Positions 8,279 through 16,556 of a stretch of 64,000 bases of DNA are shown here, piece by piece; position 1 is the first letter of the stretch, and every line of letters starts with the position of its first letter. Under the pieces are notes generated by a model. That model saw only the letters and a list, made by a program, of their open reading frames with translations, was not told where the DNA came from and did no database searches. Origin of the DNA: Clostridiaceae bacterium Marseille-Q4143 (GTDB taxonomy: Bacteria; Bacillota; Clostridia; Lachnospirales; Lachnospiraceae). Location: assembly GCA_018228645.1 (NCBI GenBank), contig CP073693.1:1740253-1804252 (forward strand). The letters run 5' to 3'. A program made the position numbers and the translations under genes.

Positions 8279-9586
8279 ATGAATTATCAGATTGAAAAAC
8301 CGATGACACTTTTTCAGAAGTTGGAGATTCTTGCCGATGCGGCAAAATATGATGTGGCATGTACATCCAGCGGTGTAGACCGCAGGAATGACGGGCAGGG
8401 GATCGGCAACTGCATCAAAGCCGGCATCTGTCACAGCTTCAGTGCGGATGGACGCTGTATTTCGCTTTTGAAAATCCTGATGACCAACGAATGCATCTAT
8501 GACTGCAAATATTGCATCAACCGCAGGAGCAATGACGTTCCGCGGACTACCTTTACTCCGCAGGAGATCTGTGATCTGACCATCGGATTTTATCGGCGCA
8601 ATTATATCGAGGGACTGTTTTTGAGTTCCGGAATTGTGGTCAGTCCGGATGTTACCATGGAGCTTCTGTATCAGACTTTGTATAAACTGCGGACAGAATA
8701 TCATTTTCAAGGGTATATTCATGTGAAAGCCATTCCGGGCGCGTCACCGGAGCTGATAGAGAAGACCGGTTATCTGGCGGATCGTATGAGTGTAAATCTG
8801 GAATTGCCGACTGCAGAAGGACTGAAGGTGTTGGCTCCGCAGAAGAAACGGGAACGGATGCTCGCGCCGATTCAACAGGTGCAGACCATGCGGCGTTCCA
8901 ATAAAGAAGAGCTGATACTTTACCGCCATGCACCAAAGTTTGTTCCGGCCGGACAGTCTACCCAGATGATCATAGGAGCTACTGGGGAGAGCGACTATCA
9001 GATCATGAAAGTAGCGGAGCATATGTATCAGAAGTATGATATGAAGAGAGTCTTTTTCTCAGCATTTGTGCGGGTGAATGATGATCAGCTTCTGCCTGCG
9101 ATTCCTGGCGGACCGCCGCTTCTCCGGGAGCACCGGCTTTATCAGGCGGACTGGCTGCTGCGTTTTTATGGATTCGGGACGGAAGAGCTGTTGTCCGCGG
9201 AGAAGCCGGACTTCAATCTGCTGCTGGATCCAAAGTGTGACTGGGCGCTCCGGCATCTGGACCAGTTTCCGGTGGAAGTGATGAAAGCAGACTATGATAC
9301 CCTTCTGCGGGTGCCGGGGATCGGTTATAAATCTGCACAGAGGATTGTAAAGGCGAGACGTCTTGGATCACTGGATTATGGGATGCTGAAGAAGATGGGA
9401 GTTGTGCTGAAGCGTGCCATCTACTTTATTACCTGTCAGGGAAAGCAGATGTATCCGGTGAAACTGCAGGAAGACTTTATCTTAAGAAACATTCTGGATG
9501 GAAAGGAGAAGCTGCCGATGGGACTGACCGGAGAACCGGAATTTCGGCAACTGTCATTGTTCGATGATCCACGTTTTTCAGTGTGA
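8279..9586 (+). CDS. Radical SAM protein, putative DNA modification/repair (rSAM_link_UDG type)
   Basis: A 435-residue radical SAM enzyme. The [4Fe-4S] motif is CIYDCKYC (C72, C76, C79), embedded in MTNECIYDCKYCINRRSN. The C-terminal part has a helix-hairpin-helix DNA-binding motif, VPGIGYKSAQRIVKARR (from about residue 345). This layout matches the family named putative DNA modification/repair radical SAM protein (TIGR03916), whose members pair with a DUF4130/uracil-glycosylase-like partner. Here the partner gene overlaps the 3' end by 23 bases. The LexA-like operators upstream support a DNA-damage role; the chemistry is not established. Confidence 0.85.
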   Translation: MNYQIEKPMTLFQKLEILADAAKYDVACTSSGVDRRNDGQGIGNCIKAGICHSFSADGRCISLLKILMTNECIYDCKYCINRRSNDVPRTTFTPQEICDLTIGFYRRNYIEGLFLSSGIVVSPDVTMELLYQTLYKLRTEYHFQGYIHVKAIPGASPELIEKTGYLADRMSVNLELPTAEGLKVLAPQKKRERMLAPIQQVQTMRRSNKEELILYRHAPKFVPAGQSTQMIIGATGESDYQIMKVAEHMYQKYDMKRVFFSAFVRVNDDQLLPAIPGGPPLLREHRLYQADWLLRFYGFGTEELLSAEKPDFNLLLDPKCDWALRHLDQFPVEVMKADYDTLLRVPGIGYKSAQRIVKARRLGSLDYGMLKKMGVVLKRAIYFITCQGKQMYPVKLQEDFILRNILDGKEKLPMGLTGEPEFRQLSLFDDPRFSV

Positions 9587-10331
9587 GGATAATCTGACCG
9601 GGATTTTGACGGGAGTCTATGATGCCTGGCAGGGGGGAAAAGGGTATGACGGAGTGCGCCTGACGGCCGGCCAGGAAGATCCGTCATTATTCTGCTGCTA
9701 TGAGGAGGTGGCATCAGATGTGGAGAAGGCACAGAAAGTATGGAATACGGTCCACAGAAGGATGGGAGAAGAATCGCAGGAGATGATTGCCCGTGCGGCA
9801 TCCTGTCCGAATCCGGAAAAAGCAGATGCGATATTCCGGATGATTGTGCTGGGACTCCATCTGCCGGACGGAAGGGAAACTCCCCGTTATTTAAGCCGGC
9901 CGGAGATTATGAAAATGATGGAGCTGGGGCGGAAAGCCGGAAATATTGCCATGCGCTATATGGAGATCCTTCGATTTGAAGAACTGGAGAATGGAGTTCT
10001 CCTTGGAAAAGTAGATCCGGAAGCGGATGTACTGACACTGATGGCTCCTCACTTTGCCGACCGGTTTCCGATGGAGAACTGGATGATCTATGATCGCAGG
10101 CGGAAGAAGGCGGTGGTCCATCCTAAAAGAAAGAGTTGGTATCTGGTGGAGGAGATTCCGGAAGAAGTTCTCGACAGCCAGCAGCGATCTGCGGCAGAAC
10201 AGGAGATGGATACTCTGTGGAAGTGTTTCCATCAGGCTGTCGCTATTCCGGAGCGGGCAAACGAAAAACTTCAAAATTCATTGATTCCACTGAAATTCCG
10301 GGAATTTATGAATGAATTTCAAAAAATATGA
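9564..10331 (+). CDS. DUF4130 / TIGR03915 putative DNA repair protein
   Basis: A 255-residue protein beginning MIHVFQCEDNLTGILTGVYDAW, the N terminus of the TIGR03915/DUF4130 family. These proteins are encoded beside the radical SAM protein above and are fused to uracil-DNA glycosylase domains in some bacteria. The MAPHFADRFPMENWMIYD segment (about residues 158-175) is typical. No glycosylase domain follows here, so this is the stand-alone form. The start lies inside the end of the radical SAM gene, showing translational coupling and joint function. Biochemical role is unknown. Confidence 0.8.
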   Translation: MIHVFQCEDNLTGILTGVYDAWQGGKGYDGVRLTAGQEDPSLFCCYEEVASDVEKAQKVWNTVHRRMGEESQEMIARAASCPNPEKADAIFRMIVLGLHLPDGRETPRYLSRPEIMKMMELGRKAGNIAMRYMEILRFEELENGVLLGKVDPEADVLTLMAPHFADRFPMENWMIYDRRRKKAVVHPKRKSWYLVEEIPEEVLDSQQRSAAEQEMDTLWKCFHQAVAIPERANEKLQNSLIPLKFREFMNEFQKI

Positions 10332-10507
10332 TTTTGTAAAAAGTGCAAAAAAACAAGAGAGAATACGTATTCTTATTAAAATTGTTAAAAGAATACAGAG
10401 GAGAATTTTGGTCATACCATTTTCAAATTATGCAAAACCAGTAAAAGAAAGCTATGGTTTTCAACAACATGCACAACAAAACAGAGACTGGCGCATCTTG
10501 TCGGAAT

Positions 10508-10535
10508 TTGACAGATGAAATCAAAACTGTATAAT
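10508..10535 (+). promoter_or_regulatory. sigma-A promoter of the HPr-like gene
   Basis: TTGACA (10508-10513), a 16-bp spacer and TATAAT (10530-10535) precede the HPr-like gene at 10571. The interval 10332-10507 before it holds only AT-rich sequence with a 12-bp palindrome GAATACGTATTC at 10361-10372. Confidence 0.75.
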
Positions 10536-10570
10536 AAAGCACCAGAAAGAGAAAGGAAGGCTGAGAAACG

Positions 10571-10795
10571 ATGAAAGTAACAAAAATCAAATTAGGTCTT
10601 GATGATGTGAATGCTTTTGTAAATGCCGCCACCGAATGTGACTTTGATATAGATGTAAATTATAACCGTGTGATCATTGATGCAAAATCAATTCTCGGTG
10701 TACTTGGACTGGATCTGGGAAGAGTGCTGACAGTTACCTGTCATGGCGAAAGCCAGAAATTTGACAACTTTCTGCAGCAGTATGCAGTCGCTTAA
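10571..10795 (+). CDS. HPr-like protein without the phosphorylatable histidine
   Basis: A 74-residue protein whose second half, DAKSILGVLGLDLGRVLTV, matches the regulatory-serine region of HPr phosphocarriers (AKSIMGVMSLGV type), and total length is close to HPr (85-90). The N-terminal loop that normally carries the active histidine (HARPA) is absent: the equivalent stretch reads VNAATECDFDID. It therefore cannot take part in normal PTS phosphotransfer. The serine of DAKSI (Ser46-like) remains, so a regulatory or Crh-like role is possible. It has its own promoter and terminator and a strong AGGAAGG ribosome site. Confidence 0.75.
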   Translation: MKVTKIKLGLDDVNAFVNAATECDFDIDVNYNRVIIDAKSILGVLGLDLGRVLTVTCHGESQKFDNFLQQYAVA

Positions 10796-10844
10796 AATTG
10801 GAATATAATCTTATTATTTGTTTTTATACCCCCCTTTTTTTGAG

Positions 10845-10874
10845 GACAGTTTCCGAAAGAAACTGTCTTTTTTT
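10845..10874 (+). terminator. Rho-independent terminator after the HPr-like gene
   Basis: A perfect 9-bp stem GACAGTTTC (10845-10853) / GAAACTGTC (10859-10867) with loop CGAAA is followed by seven T residues. Confidence 0.9.
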
Positions 10875-10952
10875 GACTGTTCGGAACTATGCAGAAATAC
10901 AGATGAAAGAGGCTCATTTTTGTGGTACAATGGATGAAAATGAGGTGTAAAT

Positions 10953-13301
10953 ATGAAGCAGCAACTTCGGATCTCTGTGCGGGATCTGGTTGAGTTTTTA
11001 GAGCGGAGCGGTGATCTGGACAGCCGGAGCGGCCGCGGAGGAGATGCAAAAATCATGCAGGCAGGAAGCCGTCTGCACCGGAAGATTCAGGGACGGATGG
11101 GAAGTGGTTACCATGCGGAAGTCCCTTTAAAATACCGGAAAGAGTGGGAACGGTTTTCCTTACTGATCGAGGGAAGAGCCGATGGGATCTGGACGGAAGA
11201 AGCCTTTACCACGATTGACGAGATCAAGGGTACTTTCCGGGAAGTAGACCGGATGACGGAGCCGATGCGGGTTCATCTGGCGCAGGCAAGATGCTATGCG
11301 TATATCTACAGCGAACAGAATCAGCTGGATAAGGCAGGAGTACGGATGGTCTATGCCAATCTGGAAACGGAGGACGTTCGCTATTTTACGGAAAACTGGG
11401 AATGGCCGGTCTTGAAAGCATGGTTTGATGACTTGATGGAACGCTATTATCGGTGGCTTTCCTTTCAGGCAGACTGGACGGAACAAAGAGAAGCATCCCT
11501 TAAGAAACTTGTTTTTCCTTATGAATACCGGGAAGGACAGCGGGAACTGGCAGCCGGGGTATATCGAAGTATTTTGAGAAAGAAGCGTCTGTTTATCCAG
11601 GCACCAACCGGAGTCGGAAAGACCCTGTCAGCCCTGTTTCCGGCGCTGAAAGCCGTGGGAGAAGGACTTGGGGATAAGATCTTCTATCTGACAGCCCGGA
11701 CGATTACCAGAATGGTGGCAGCAGACACACTGGATCTTCTGCGGGAACAAAAGATGCGGGTGAAATCCCTGGTGTTGACGGCGAAAGAAAAGCTCTGCAT
11801 TTGTCAGGAAGTACAGTGTGACCCGGATCACTGCCCAAGGGCGAAAGGACATTATGACCGGATCAATGATGCTGTCTATGACCTGTGGACGAAGGGACCA
11901 GATTCATGTACCAGAGAAGTGATTCTTACACAGGCGGAGAAGTATCAGGTCTGTCCCTTTGAACTGAGCCTTGACCTTTCCTTGTGGATGGATGTGATTA
12001 TCTGTGACTATAATTACGTCTTTGATCTGAATGTCTATCTGAAGCGCTTTTTCGGGGAAGGAGTGAAAGGAGAATATTTATTTCTGGTAGATGAGGCTCA
12101 TAATCTTGTGGAACGTGGCAGGGATATGTACAGTGCGGCGGTCTGCAAGGAGGAGATTCTGGAGATCAGGAAACTGATCAGGGGAAAAGATCCAGTACTG
12201 GTAAAGGTACTTGACAGGTGTAACAAATATCTTCTGACACTGAAGCGGGAATGTGAAAGTGGGTATCGGAGGCTGGAACAGGCGGGCGGATTTGTGCTGC
12301 CTATGCAGCAGCTGTCAGGAGAACTGGACAGGTATCTGGAACAACCCATGGAAGAAGAACAGAAGAAAAAATTGCTGGAATTCTATTTTCGGGTACAGAA
12401 TTTCCTGAATGTCAGTGATCTGGTGGATGAAAATTATGAAGTTTATACGGAACTGGCAGCGGACGGCAGGTTCTTCCTGCGTCTGTACTGTGTCCGCCCG
12501 GCGGAAAATCTGAAGCTTCGGCTGGAACGGGGCAACAGTACGATTTTCTTCTCTGCAACGCTGCTTCCGGTTAATTATTATAAGGATCTCCTCACAGGCG
12601 AACCGGATGACTACGCAGTTTATGCACAGTCGCCCTTTGATGTGGAGAAGCGGGCCCTGCTCATCGGGACGGATGTGAGCAGCCGATATACGCGAAGAGG
12701 AGAGCAGGAATATGCGAAGATGGCAGAATCTATTTCCCTCACAGTGACGGCCAGAAAGGGAAATTATCTGATCTTTTTTCCGTCCTATCAGCTGATGTGG
12801 GATGTGTATGAACGGTGTGAGCAGATGAAGGGATTTACCTGTGTCTGCCAGAATCCGGATATGAAAGAACAGGAACGGGAAGAATTCCTGAAACAGTTTC
12901 AGGAGGAACGCGGGACAAGCCTTGCGGCATTCTGCGTGATGGGAGGAATCTTTTCAGAAGGAATCGACCTGACTGGAGAACAGCTGATCGGAGCAGTGAT
13001 CGTGGGAACCGGTCTGCCGCAGGTCTGTCTGGAGCGGCAGGTGCTGAAAGAATATTTTGACAGGAAAGGAATGGATGGGTTTGCCTATGCCTATCTCTAT
13101 CCGGGAATGAATAAGGTGCTGCAGGCGGCCGGAAGAGTCATTCGAACGACAGAAGACCGGGGCGTCATCGTCCTTCTGGACGAGCGCTTCCGGTCTCCGG
13201 CATATCAGAATCTGTTTCCGAGAGAATGGTATCCGCATACACTGTGCAGAGTCAGCGAACTCTCAGGTTATCTTGAAAGCTTCTGGAAAGAAACTTCCTA
13301 G
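10953..13301 (+). CDS. DinG/XPD-type DNA helicase with N-terminal PD-(D/E)XK nuclease domain
   Basis: A 782-residue superfamily 2 helicase of the Rad3/XPD/DinG branch. The Walker A is APTGVGKT (217-224) and the DEAH box is DEAH at 380-383. Between them lies a cysteine set (CICQEVQCDPDHC ... CPFE) fitting an iron-sulfur cluster domain. Late motifs include GGIFSEGIDLTGEQLIGAVIVG and QAAGRVIRTTEDRG. Before the helicase, residues ~1-190 have GRADG (D77) and IDEIKG (D89/E90, K92), the pattern of a Cas4-like PD-(D/E)XK nuclease. The predicted job is DNA unwinding and trimming in repair; this is inference. The stop overlaps that of the convergent LysR gene in CTAG. Confidence 0.85.
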   Translation: MKQQLRISVRDLVEFLERSGDLDSRSGRGGDAKIMQAGSRLHRKIQGRMGSGYHAEVPLKYRKEWERFSLLIEGRADGIWTEEAFTTIDEIKGTFREVDRMTEPMRVHLAQARCYAYIYSEQNQLDKAGVRMVYANLETEDVRYFTENWEWPVLKAWFDDLMERYYRWLSFQADWTEQREASLKKLVFPYEYREGQRELAAGVYRSILRKKRLFIQAPTGVGKTLSALFPALKAVGEGLGDKIFYLTARTITRMVAADTLDLLREQKMRVKSLVLTAKEKLCICQEVQCDPDHCPRAKGHYDRINDAVYDLWTKGPDSCTREVILTQAEKYQVCPFELSLDLSLWMDVIICDYNYVFDLNVYLKRFFGEGVKGEYLFLVDEAHNLVERGRDMYSAAVCKEEILEIRKLIRGKDPVLVKVLDRCNKYLLTLKRECESGYRRLEQAGGFVLPMQQLSGELDRYLEQPMEEEQKKKLLEFYFRVQNFLNVSDLVDENYEVYTELAADGRFFLRLYCVRPAENLKLRLERGNSTIFFSATLLPVNYYKDLLTGEPDDYAVYAQSPFDVEKRALLIGTDVSSRYTRRGEQEYAKMAESISLTVTARKGNYLIFFPSYQLMWDVYERCEQMKGFTCVCQNPDMKEQEREEFLKQFQEERGTSLAAFCVMGGIFSEGIDLTGEQLIGAVIVGTGLPQVCLERQVLKEYFDRKGMDGFAYAYLYPGMNKVLQAAGRVIRTTEDRGVIVLLDERFRSPAYQNLFPREWYPHTLCRVSELSGYLESFWKETS

Positions 13302-14176
13302 AAGTAGCTCATGAACTGTCTGGCTGCATTGCTGACTGGCATCTGCTCACTGTGGATGATGGCCAGCTGTCTGCCGGGCAGTTCGTTTTTCAATGGAATC
13401 TGGAACAGGTCTCCGCTGGTACGTGAGACGCAGAAATCAGGTACAAAGGCAATGCCAAGGCCGATGCTTGCCAGATCGATGAGCAGGTCATTGGAACTCA
13501 GTTCGATCTCCGGCACCAGATCCAGCTGATTTTGCTGGAACAGGGAATGCAGAAACTCGCTGGTTGTACTGTTACGGTTCAGCATCAGGATCGGGTAGTT
13601 CAGAAGATCTTTAAAAGAAAGGGGCTGATGCTCCAGTTCCCCATAGTATTTCCGGCTGGCGATGAAGCAGTCCTTGAAATCCTTGATAAAACGGATGTGG
13701 GTGCCGTGTCCCAGACGGGAATTGGGATAGTTGGTGAAGATCAGATCCACTGTACCGCTCTCCAGCAGGTCCACACATCCGATGGAAGTCTGGTTGGTGA
13801 CCTTGATATGGATGTTTGGGTATTCCTTGTGGAAACGGCTCAGGTACGGGACCAGAAAATACCGGCAGATGGTATCACTGGCGCCGATACGGAGTTGTCC
13901 TCCGCCGAGAGAACCGGTCTCCATAATCTGCATCTCTCCGCGTTTGATGAGATTCATGGCAGGTTCAATGTGACGCAGAAGAATCTCCCCCTCCGGTGTC
14001 AGCTGTACCTTTTTTGTGCTGCGGATGAAAAGGGGCTGGTTCAGTTTCTTCTCCAGTACCTTGATGGACTGGCTGACCGCTGACTGGGAGATAAAAAGTT
14101 TCCGTGACGCTTCGGAGAAGCTTAAGGAAATTGCCACATAGTAGAACACTTTATAAAGTTCGTAGTTAATATCCAT
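13298..14176 (-). CDS. LysR-family transcriptional regulator
   Basis: A 292-residue LysR-type regulator. The N-terminal winged helix-turn-helix reads MDINYELYKVFYYVAISLSF then SEASRKLFISQSAVSQSIKVLE (about residues 21-42). The remainder is a periplasmic-binding-like effector domain (LRIGASDTICRYFLVPYLSRF). Length is standard for the family. The gene is convergent with the helicase gene and their stop codons overlap. Upstream on the minus strand is a DUF1294 gene in the same direction, about 78 bases away, so they may share a transcript. The controlled genes and ligand cannot be inferred. Confidence 0.93.
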   Translation of the reverse strand: MDINYELYKVFYYVAISLSFSEASRKLFISQSAVSQSIKVLEKKLNQPLFIRSTKKVQLTPEGEILLRHIEPAMNLIKRGEMQIMETGSLGGGQLRIGASDTICRYFLVPYLSRFHKEYPNIHIKVTNQTSIGCVDLLESGTVDLIFTNYPNSRLGHGTHIRFIKDFKDCFIASRKYYGELEHQPLSFKDLLNYPILMLNRNSTTSEFLHSLFQQNQLDLVPEIELSSNDLLIDLASIGLGIAFVPDFCVSRTSGDLFQIPLKNELPGRQLAIIHSEQMPVSNAARQFMSYF

Positions 14177-14254
14177 ATTATTAGTACCTCTTATGAACCA
14201 AGACTATTTATAATGATAATAATAGATGCAAATGTATTTTTCAAGAGAAAACTG

Positions 14255-14512
14255 TTATCTCGTGGAAAACCAGTACCAGAGACCGACCTGAATAAAAAGA
14301 ATCAGCGGCATGCCGAAGACAAAATACCAGTGTTTCGTCTTGTGGCGAAACAGGTTCATACCGAAGATGGCACCCGCAGAACCACCGATGATGGCAGAAA
14401 GAAAGAGGGTTTTCTCCGGAATTCTCCACAGGTGGTGCTGCGCCTTGTATTTATCAATACCCATCAGTGCAAATGCCAGTATATTGACAGCAATCAGATA
14501 ATAGTAAAACAC
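14255..14512 (-). CDS. DUF1294 small membrane protein
   Basis: An 85-residue integral membrane protein with three hydrophobic stretches, matching DUF1294 (VNILAFALMGIDKYKAQHHLWRIPEKTLFLSAIIGGSAG). The family motif MGIDKxKA plus RIPExTLF is clear. It starts with GTG at 14512, with GGAGG about 8 bases upstream on the minus strand. Function is unknown for the family. It lies upstream of the LysR gene on the same strand. Confidence 0.85.
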   Translation of the reverse strand: MFYYYLIAVNILAFALMGIDKYKAQHHLWRIPEKTLFLSAIIGGSAGAIFGMNLFRHKTKHWYFVFGMPLILFIQVGLWYWFSTR

Positions 14513-14642
14513 TATGAAATCCTCCTTTTTGTGTCTGTGATTTCCTTATCATACTCCATTCTCGGGAAAAAAAGCAAGTAGGATGAAATATCGCTTTGCA
14601 TGTAAATCTGAATGCGTTATAATAAAAATTCAGGAGGCAGTT

Positions 14643-14855
14643 ATGGGAGAAACAAGAGAAGAATTTATAAACGGCTTCTGCCGGACCACCAATGAGTCAA
14701 GAACCGTCTGCTGCGAGTATGAAAGGCAGCCGGATGGTGAATGGACACTGACAGATTATGAGTGTAATGTGGATAAATGTCCAAACAGCGCAGCCTGTCA
14801 GATCTATAAAGAAGCGAGAGAAAAGAAGAATACTTATGAAAAACTTTTTCAATGA
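14643..14855 (+). CDS. Small cysteine-containing protein of unknown function
   Basis: A 70-residue protein starting at ATG 14643 behind a strong AGGAGG. An upstream in-frame ATG at 14583 lacks a ribosome site. Cysteines at [18 protein letters not shown] and AAC suggest a small metal-binding or disulfide fold; no known family is recognised. Its last 20 bases overlap the start of the shortened MscL-like gene, so the two are co-translated. Confidence 0.6.
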   Translation: MGETREEFINGFCRTTNESRTVCCEYERQPDGEWTLTDYECNVDKCPNSAACQIYKEAREKKNTYEKLFQ

Positions 14856-15108
14856 GTTTAAGAAATTTATTTCCAGAGGAAATGTCATTGATCTGGCAGT
14901 CGGCGTTATCATCGGCAGTGCGTTCACGGCATTTGTTGTGTTCTGTATGGTCAAAGCCATTAACACTGTACAGGATAAAATGACAAAGAAACCGGAGAAG
15001 GAAGAGACTCCGGCAGAACCGACGACAAAGACCTGTCCTTTCTGCCTGTCCGAGATCGATATCAGAGCCATCCGCTGTCCCTTCTGTACTTCCGAACTCG
15101 ACAAATAA
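14836..15108 (+). CDS. Internally shortened MscL-like protein (mini-MscL)
   Basis: A 90-residue protein. Residues 1-32 ([20 protein letters not shown] then [10 protein letters not shown]) are the N-terminal helix and first membrane helix of the large-conductance mechanosensitive channel. They are followed directly by [13 protein letters not shown], matching the end of MscL TM2, and then by the cytoplasmic tail of clostridial MscL with CPFCLSEI and CPFCTSEL zinc-ribbon-like pairs. Normal MscL is 130-150 residues, so about 45-55 residues (end of TM1, the external loop and most of TM2) are missing in frame. It probably cannot form a normal two-helix channel subunit. ATG 14836 is chosen for the conserved N terminus; it overlaps the upstream gene. 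Confidence 0.75.
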   Translation: MKNFFNEFKKFISRGNVIDLAVGVIIGSAFTAFVVFCMVKAINTVQDKMTKKPEKEETPAEPTTKTCPFCLSEIDIRAIRCPFCTSELDK

Positions 15109-15122
15109 AACGTTCCGCCTGC

Positions 15123-15150
15123 TTGCAGGTGGAAGAAGATAAGCTATAAT
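15123..15150 (+). promoter_or_regulatory. Probable promoter of thyA-folA
   Basis: TTGCAG (15123-15128), a 16-bp spacer and TATAAT (15145-15150) lie 40 bases before thyA. A short GC-rich dyad (CCGCCTGC/GCAGGTGG) just upstream lacks a T-tract and is not a clear terminator. Confidence 0.55.
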
Positions 15151-15189
15151 GGCTTACAAATACAAAATCAACAGAATTGAGGATATTTC

Positions 15190-16038
15190 ATGAGTTACGC
15201 AGATACCCTGTTTAAAAATATGTGCCGTGATATTCTGGAAAATGGCACAAGCACCGAAGGAGAAAAGGTGCGCCCCCACTGGGAGGACGGAACCTCCGCC
15301 TATACCATCAAACGGTTCGGTGTGGTGAACCGGTATGATCTGAGAAAGGAATTTCCGGCACTGACCCTTAGAAAGACAGCCTTAAAAAGCTGTATGGATG
15401 AGATTCTGTGGATCTATCAGCGGAAATCCGCCAATATCCATGATCTGAACAGCCATGTCTGGGATGAATGGGCAGATGAGACCGGTTCCATCGGAAAAGC
15501 CTACGGCTATCAGATCGGTGTGAAGAGTCAATATAAAGAAGGCATGATGGATCAGATGGACCGGGTGCTGTATGACCTGAAGAACAATCCCTTCAGCCGT
15601 AGAATCATTACCAATACTTATGTCCATGAGGATTTAAGCGAGATGCATCTTTATCCCTGTGCTTACAGCACCACCTGGAATGTGACCGAGGAGAAAGGGT
15701 CTGACAAACTGGTGCTCAACATGGTATTAAACCAGCGGTCCCAGGACGTGCTGGCGGCCAACAACTGGAATGTGTGTCAGTATGCCATTCTTCTCATGAT
15801 GGTGGCGCAGGTCTGCGACATGGTTCCGGGAGAACTTCTGCATGTCATCGCGGATGCCCATATTTATGACCGGCATGTGGATGCAATCAGAGAACTGATT
15901 GGCAGAGAAGAATATCCGGCTCCGAAGGTACATTTAAATCCTGAGGTAAAGGATTTCTACCAGTTCACAACCGCGGACCTTCTGGTGGAGGATTATCAGG
16001 CAGGACCGCAGATTAAAAATATTCCCATCGCTGTATAG
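15190..16038 (+). CDS. thyA: Thymidylate synthase ThyA
   Basis: ThyA (282 residues) makes dTMP from dUMP with methylene-tetrahydrofolate as carbon donor and reductant. The active cysteine is C157 in LYPCAYSTTWNV, preceded by the SRRIITNTY arginine region, and followed by NQRSQDVLAANNWNVCQYA and HVIADAHIYDRHVD, which match the dUMP-binding strings. Small deviations (PCAYS for PCHxx) are of the kind seen in Lachnospiraceae ThyA. It is followed 22 bases later by folA, which regenerates the folate it oxidises, and this pairing is classical. Confidence 0.95.
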   Translation: MSYADTLFKNMCRDILENGTSTEGEKVRPHWEDGTSAYTIKRFGVVNRYDLRKEFPALTLRKTALKSCMDEILWIYQRKSANIHDLNSHVWDEWADETGSIGKAYGYQIGVKSQYKEGMMDQMDRVLYDLKNNPFSRRIITNTYVHEDLSEMHLYPCAYSTTWNVTEEKGSDKLVLNMVLNQRSQDVLAANNWNVCQYAILLMMVAQVCDMVPGELLHVIADAHIYDRHVDAIRELIGREEYPAPKVHLNPEVKDFYQFTTADLLVEDYQAGPQIKNIPIAV

Positions 16039-16060
16039 GAAAAACAGGAGGACGAACAAC

Positions 16061-16555
16061 ATGAATTTAATAGTGAATGTGGACAGTAACTGGGCGATCG
16101 GACATCAGGGAAAACTTCTGGTGACCATCCCGGAAGATATGAAATTTTTCCGTTCCGAGACCAGCGGAAAAGTCGTAGTTCTCGGCAGAAAGACGCTGGA
16201 TACCTTCCCGGGCGGACAGCCGTTAAAGAACCGGACCAATATTATATTAAGTCACAATCCGGATTATAAAGTCAAAGGCGCAATTGTCTGCCACAGTGTG
16301 GAGGAAGTGCTGGAAGAACTGAAAAAATATAACAGCGAAGATGTCTATATCATCGGTGGAGATTCCATCTACAAGGCATTTCTGCCCTACTGTGATGTGG
16401 CCCATGTGACGAGAACAGACCATGTCTATGATGCAGATGCATGGTTCCCGAATCTGGAAGAGGATCCGGAATGGGTGCTGACCGGCGAGAGCGAGGAGAA
16501 GACTTATTTCGACCTGGAGTTCAGATTCTGCCGATATGAGAGACGGGAGGCCTAG
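16061..16555 (+). CDS. folA: Dihydrofolate reductase FolA
   Basis: DHFR (164 residues) reduces dihydrofolate to tetrahydrofolate with NADPH. The N terminus NLIVNVDSNWAIGHQGKLLVTIPED carries the folate-site acidic residue, and VVLGRKTLDTFPGG and VYIIGGDSIYKAFLP are the NADPH-binding strings. Length is usual. It is coupled to thyA upstream, and its TAG stop lies one base before the ATG of the SEDS gene. Confidence 0.95.
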   Translation: MNLIVNVDSNWAIGHQGKLLVTIPEDMKFFRSETSGKVVVLGRKTLDTFPGGQPLKNRTNIILSHNPDYKVKGAIVCHSVEEVLEELKKYNSEDVYIIGGDSIYKAFLPYCDVAHVTRTDHVYDADAWFPNLEEDPEWVLTGESEEKTYFDLEFRFCRYERREA

Positions 16556-16556
16556 G

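Noticed and set aside
10312-10518. 68-codon frame after the DUF4130 gene
   Set aside because: AT-rich low-complexity Lys/Ile sequence with no ribosome site; its 3' end overlaps the promoter of the HPr-like gene.
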